Shown here piece by piece: positions 58,718 through 64,000 of a DNA stretch of 64,000 nt. The position numbers and the translations under genes were made by a program. Each line of letters starts with the position of its first letter. The stretch's first letter is position 1. Location: positions 1-64,000 of the forward strand of contig NZ_QENU01000005.1 of the NCBI RefSeq assembly GCF_003096995.1. Direction: 5' to 3'. The notes beneath the pieces were generated by a model. The model saw only the letters and a list, made by a program, of their open reading frames with translations, ran no database searches and was not told where the DNA came from. Origin of the DNA: Alitibacter langaaensis DSM 22999. GTDB lineage: Bacteria; Pseudomonadota; Gammaproteobacteria; Enterobacterales; Pasteurellaceae.

Positions 58718-59539
58718 ATGGCTATCGTTAAATGTAAGCCGACCTCCGCTGGTCGTCGTCACGTTGTTAAAATCGTGAACCCTGAATTACATAAGGGCAA
58801 ACCTTACGCACCATTATTAGATACTAAATCTAAAACTGGTGGTCGTAATAATTTAGGACGTATCACTACTCGTCATATCGGTGGTGGTCATAAACAACAT
58901 TACCGTTTAATCGATTTCAAACGTAACAAGTTAGATATCCCAGCGGTTGTTGAGCGTCTTGAATATGATCCAAATCGTTCTGCGAATATCGCTTTAGTGC
59001 TTTATAAAGATGGTGAACGTCGTTATATCTTAGCTCCTAAAGGTTTATCTGTAGGCGATCAAATCCAAGCTGGCGTTAACTCACCAATTAAAGTGGGTAA
59101 CTCATTACCAATGCGTAATATCCCAGTTGGTTCGACTGTACATAACGTAGAATTAAAACCAGGCAAAGGCGGTCAAATTGCTCGTTCTGCTGGTGCGTAT
59201 GTACAAATCATTGCTCGTGAAGGTAACTATGTTACTTTACGTTTACGTTCAGGCGAAATGCGTAAAGTATTAGCTGAGTGCGTTGCTACTATCGGTGAAG
59301 TAGGTAACTCTGAACATATGTTGCGTGTACTAGGTAAAGCTGGTGCAAGCCGTTGGAGAGGTATCCGTCCTACAGTTCGTGGTACAGCAATGAACCCAGT
59401 GGATCACCCACACGGTGGTGGTGAAGGTCGTAACTTTGGTAAACACCCAGTAACTCCTTGGGGCGTTCAAACCAAAGGTAAGAAAACTCGTCACAACAAA
59501 CGTACTGATAAATATATCGTACGTCGTCGTGGCAAATAA
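58718..59539 (+). CDS. rplB: 50S ribosomal protein L2
   Basis: 273 residues, needed for peptidyl-transferase activity and subunit joining. C-terminal signature [21 protein letters not shown] with the conserved histidine. GGAGGA site before the ATG. Confidence 0.98.
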   Translation: MAIVKCKPTSAGRRHVVKIVNPELHKGKPYAPLLDTKSKTGGRNNLGRITTRHIGGGHKQHYRLIDFKRNKLDIPAVVERLEYDPNRSANIALVLYKDGERRYILAPKGLSVGDQIQAGVNSPIKVGNSLPMRNIPVGSTVHNVELKPGKGGQIARSAGAYVQIIAREGNYVTLRLRSGEMRKVLAECVATIGEVGNSEHMLRVLGKAGASRWRGIRPTVRGTAMNPVDHPHGGGEGRNFGKHPVTPWGVQTKGKKTRHNKRTDKYIVRRRGK

Positions 59540-59560
59540 TAGATTTAATTAAGAGGATAA

Positions 59561-59839
<279 letters not shown>

Positions 59840-59850
59840 GAGGTAAATAG

Positions 59851-60183
<333 letters not shown>

Positions 60184-60203
60184 TCGTAGAGGAATAACAG
60201 AAA

Positions 60204-60911
60204 ATGGGTCAAAAAGTCCATCCACATGGTATTCGCCTTGGTATTGTTAAGCCTTGGAGCTCTACATGGTTTGCGAATACACAAGATTTCGCTGATAATT
60301 TAGAAGGCGATTTCAAAGTACGTAAATTCTTGAATAAAGAATTAGCGAACGCTTCAGTGTCACGTATCACTATTGAACGTCCAGCGAAAAGCATTCGTGT
60401 TACAATCCACACAGCTCGTCCAGGTATCGTTATCGGTAAAAAAGGCGAAGATGTTGAAAAATTACGCAACGCTGTAGCAAAAATTGCAGGCGTGCCAGCG
60501 CAAATCAACATTGCTGAAGTGAAAAAACCTGAATTAGATGCAAAATTAGTTGCAGATAGTATCGCTTCTCAATTAGAACGTCGTGTTATGTTCCGCCGTG
60601 CAATGAAACGTGCAGTACAAAATGCGATGAGACTTGGTGCCAAAGGTATCAAAGTTGAAGTAAGCGGTCGTTTAGGTGGTGCAGAAATTGCACGTTCTGA
60701 ATGGTATCGTGAAGGTCGCGTTCCATTACATACGTTACGTGCGGACATCGACTATAACACTGCTGAAGCTCATACTACATACGGTGTAATCGGTATTAAA
60801 GTATGGATCTTCAAAGGTGAAATTCTCGGTGGAATGGCTGCAATTGCACAACAACCAGAACAACAACCAGCTGCGCCTAAAAAGGCACCACGCGGCAAAG
60901 GTCGTAAGTAA
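60204..60911 (+). CDS. rpsC: 30S ribosomal protein S3
   Basis: 235 residues. KH domain with [13 protein letters not shown], then the C-terminal domain with [21 protein letters not shown]. Forms the mRNA entry with S4 and S5. Confidence 0.98.
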   Translation: MGQKVHPHGIRLGIVKPWSSTWFANTQDFADNLEGDFKVRKFLNKELANASVSRITIERPAKSIRVTIHTARPGIVIGKKGEDVEKLRNAVAKIAGVPAQINIAEVKKPELDAKLVADSIASQLERRVMFRRAMKRAVQNAMRLGAKGIKVEVSGRLGGAEIARSEWYREGRVPLHTLRADIDYNTAEAHTTYGVIGIKVWIFKGEILGGMAAIAQQPEQQPAAPKKAPRGKGRK

Positions 60912-60924
60912 GGAGAACTGCTAG

Positions 60925-61334
<410 letters not shown>

Positions 61335-61335
<1 letters not shown>

Positions 61336-61526
61336 TGAAAGCTCAAGAACTACGTAACAAAAATGTTGAAGAGCTGAATGCTGAGTTAGCAAACCTTTTA
61401 GGTGAGCAATTCAAATTGCGTATGCAAGCAGCCACCGGTCAGCTTCAACAAACCCACCAGTTAAAACAAGTGCGTCGTAGCATTGCACAAGTGAAAACTG
61501 TATTAAACCAAAAGGCGGGTGAGTAA
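61335..61526 (+). CDS. rpmC: 50S ribosomal protein L29
   Basis: 63 residues, two long helices ([18 protein letters not shown] start). Overlaps both neighbours by one base through TAATG junctions, so rplP-rpmC-rpsQ are translationally coupled. Confidence 0.97.
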
Positions 61527-61780
61527 TGACTGATAAAATTCGTACTGTTCAAGGTCGTGTAATTAGTGACAAAATGGATAAATCTTTCACAATCGCAATT
61601 GAGCGTAAAGTGAAACACCCTCTTTTAGGTAAATTTATCCGTCGCACAACTAAATTGCACGTTCACGATGAGAACAACGAAGCAAGATTAGGTGATGTAG
61701 TCGAAATCAAAGAATGTCGTCCTATGTCAAAAACTAAATCTTGGACTTTAGTTCGTGTTGTTGAAAAAGCAGTAATTTAA
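61526..61780 (+). CDS. rpsQ: 30S ribosomal protein S17
   Basis: 84 residues, OB fold; [22 protein letters not shown] and [15 protein letters not shown]. Last gene of the S10 operon, followed by a USS-pair terminator. Confidence 0.98.
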   Translation: MTDKIRTVQGRVISDKMDKSFTIAIERKVKHPLLGKFIRRTTKLHVHDENNEARLGDVVEIKECRPMSKTKSWTLVRVVEKAVI

Positions 61781-61806
61781 TTGTTGCTTTAAAACAATCG
61801 TAAATT

Positions 61807-61838
61807 AAACCGCACTTTGTTAAAAAGTGCGGTTTTTT
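61807..61838 (+). terminator. S10 operon terminator built from two opposed USS
   Basis: AAACCGCACTTT (61807-61818) pairs perfectly with AAAGTGCGGTTT (61824-61835), 5-nt loop, T run to 61838. A further single USS lies at about 61890. The 313-nt spacer also holds the spc promoter and leader. Confidence 0.9.
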
Positions 61839-61991
61839 ATTATCAAAATATTTATTACTTACGTGATTGAAAAACTTTTAAATTTTTCACCGCACTTTTT
61901 AGCTTCGTAAGCTACGATTTGACTTTTGCTGTCAAATAAAGAATTGCGATAAATCTTATAAGGAAATCTTGACTGAATAGTGAAAATCAGC

Positions 61992-62021
61992 TTGATTGTT
62001 GAATTGTATTTGTGATATATT
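61992..62021 (+). promoter_or_regulatory. spc operon promoter
   Basis: TTGATT (61992-61997), 18-nt spacer, TATATT (62016-62021) preceded by TGTGA. The leader (about 62028-62093) folds ACCTGTTTAC with GTAAATAGGT and a CCC-GAAA-GGG hairpin (62057-62066), then GGAG before rplN. Confidence 0.65.
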
Positions 62022-62081
62022 TCCCGACCTGTTTACATTTGGGTAAATAGGTTCGTCCCGAAAGGGTGTTTTCAATTTTAA

Positions 62082-62465
<384 letters not shown>

Positions 62466-62478
62466 GGAGAAGTGAAAA

Positions 62479-63347
<869 letters not shown>

Positions 63348-63358
63348 GGCAGGTTACA

Positions 63359-63664
63359 ATGGCTAAACAATCAATGAAAGCACGCGATGTAAAACGCGTT
63401 AAATTGGCTGAAAAATTCTATGCTAAACGTGTAGAATTGAAAAAAATCATCTCTGATGCGAATTCATCTGATGAAGAGCGTTGGAGTGCGGTATTAAAAT
63501 TACAATCTTTACCGCGTGATGCAAGCCCAAGCCGCCAACGTAACCGCTGCCGCCAAACTGGACGTCCTCATGGTGTTCTTCGTAAGTTTGGTTTAAGTCG
63601 TATCAAGGTTCGTGAAGCAGCAATGCGTGGCGAAATCCCTGGCCTTAAAAAAGCAAGTTGGTAA
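63359..63664 (+). CDS. rpsN: 30S ribosomal protein S14 (zinc-free type)
   Basis: 101 residues. The long form without the CxxC zinc pairs: only one cysteine ([11 protein letters not shown]). [19 protein letters not shown] and [22 protein letters not shown] are conserved. Confidence 0.98.
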   Translation: MAKQSMKARDVKRVKLAEKFYAKRVELKKIISDANSSDEERWSAVLKLQSLPRDASPSRQRNRCRQTGRPHGVLRKFGLSRIKVREAAMRGEIPGLKKASW

Positions 63665-63701
63665 TTTACCACTTTATTTTGGAATCGGAGAATAAAATAC
63701 A

Positions 63702-64000
63702 ATGAGTATGCAAGATCCAATCGCAGATATGTTGACCCGTATTCGTAACGGTCAGGCTGCGAACAAAGTTGCGATCAGTATGCCTTCTTCCAAGCTAAAA
63801 GTGGCTATTGCCAACGTATTAGCTTCTGAAGGTTATATTGAAAGCGTTAAAGTTTTAGAAGGTGTTAAACCTGAATTGGAAATTACTTTAAAATATTTCC
63901 AAGGCAAACCAGTTGTAGAAAGTATTCAACGTGTTAGCCGCCCTGGTCTTCGTATTTACAAACGTAAAGACGAATTACCAAAAGTTATGGGTGGTTTAGG
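63702..64000 (+). CDS. rpsH: 30S ribosomal protein S8 (cut by window end)
   Basis: First 99 codons of rps[21 protein letters not shown] start and [38 protein letters not shown], quoted here only by its ends, match S8; about 30 residues lie beyond the window. GGAG site at about 63686. S8 is the presumed autoregulator of the spc operon. Confidence 0.96.
   Translation, partial: MSMQDPIADMLTRIRNGQAANKVAISMPSSKLKVAIANVLASEGYIESVKVLEGVKPELEITLKYFQGKPVVESIQRVSRPGLRIYKRKDELPKVMGGL

Overview
The window comes from a Pasteurellaceae genome of the Haemophilus influenzae-type (Hin) uptake-sequence clade. The 9-mer AAGTGCGGT and its complement occur more than forty times, in genes and between them, often with the A/T-rich extension typical of Hin-type DNA uptake sequences (USS). 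Gene orders match this family: yibN-secB-gpsA-cysE-aroE-like, rlmD-relA, rluE/nudJ, and a TRAP transporter beside uxuR. Mannitol, hexuronate and tripartite tricarboxylate transport (TTT) genes together suggest Aggregatibacter, Pasteurella or Rodentibacter rather than H. influenzae itself; the genus cannot be fixed by eye.

Layout. 0.2-18.4 kb is housekeeping: proS; yibN-secB-gpsA-cysE and an aroE paralog; adenosine deaminase and an ArgO-type exporter; rpe-gph-trpS; then a reverse-strand block rimO, slyD, SIMPL protein, dgkA, relA, rlmD, recO. 18.5-24.5 kb is an A/T-rich catabolic locus: CRP site, RbsR-type operator, tctC-tctB-tctA, a divergent DapA/NanA-family aldolase, rbsK and rbsR. 24.5-32.9 kb returns to housekeeping (rluE, cobB, nudJ, mioC, hldD, a PuuB-like oxidase divergent from potD, rsmD, ftsY). 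33.2-35.9 kb is a mannose-family PTS of the Aga type with no catabolic genes. tal and tex follow, then a decayed IS3-family element (39.55-40.68 kb).

40.7-49.1 kb is a hexuronate locus: uxuR and a TRAP transporter on the reverse strand, divergent from uxaC-uxaB-uxaA, with a CRP site and UxuR-like half-sites between them. tkt, dusA and the mannitol operon mtlA-mtlD-mtlR follow, the latter behind three perfect CRP boxes. From 56.6 kb to the end lie the S10 and spc ribosomal protein operons, with an L4-type attenuator leader and a candidate S8 site; rpsH is cut by the window end.

How it works together. Four carbon-uptake systems (TTT, Aga PTS, TRAP-hexuronate, mannitol PTS) sit between housekeeping blocks, each with a CRP-type site upstream, so the region looks like cAMP-CRP-controlled alternative carbon use. 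Hexuronates become 2-keto-3-deoxygluconate and mannitol becomes fructose-6-phosphate, near tkt, tal and rpe of the pentose phosphate pathway. Several transporter operons have a hairpin just after the binding protein or PTS gene, probably setting expression ratios. Many terminators are made from two opposed USS copies. The most unusual item is the TTT-aldolase module placed where a ribose transporter would be expected, under an RbsR-type operator.
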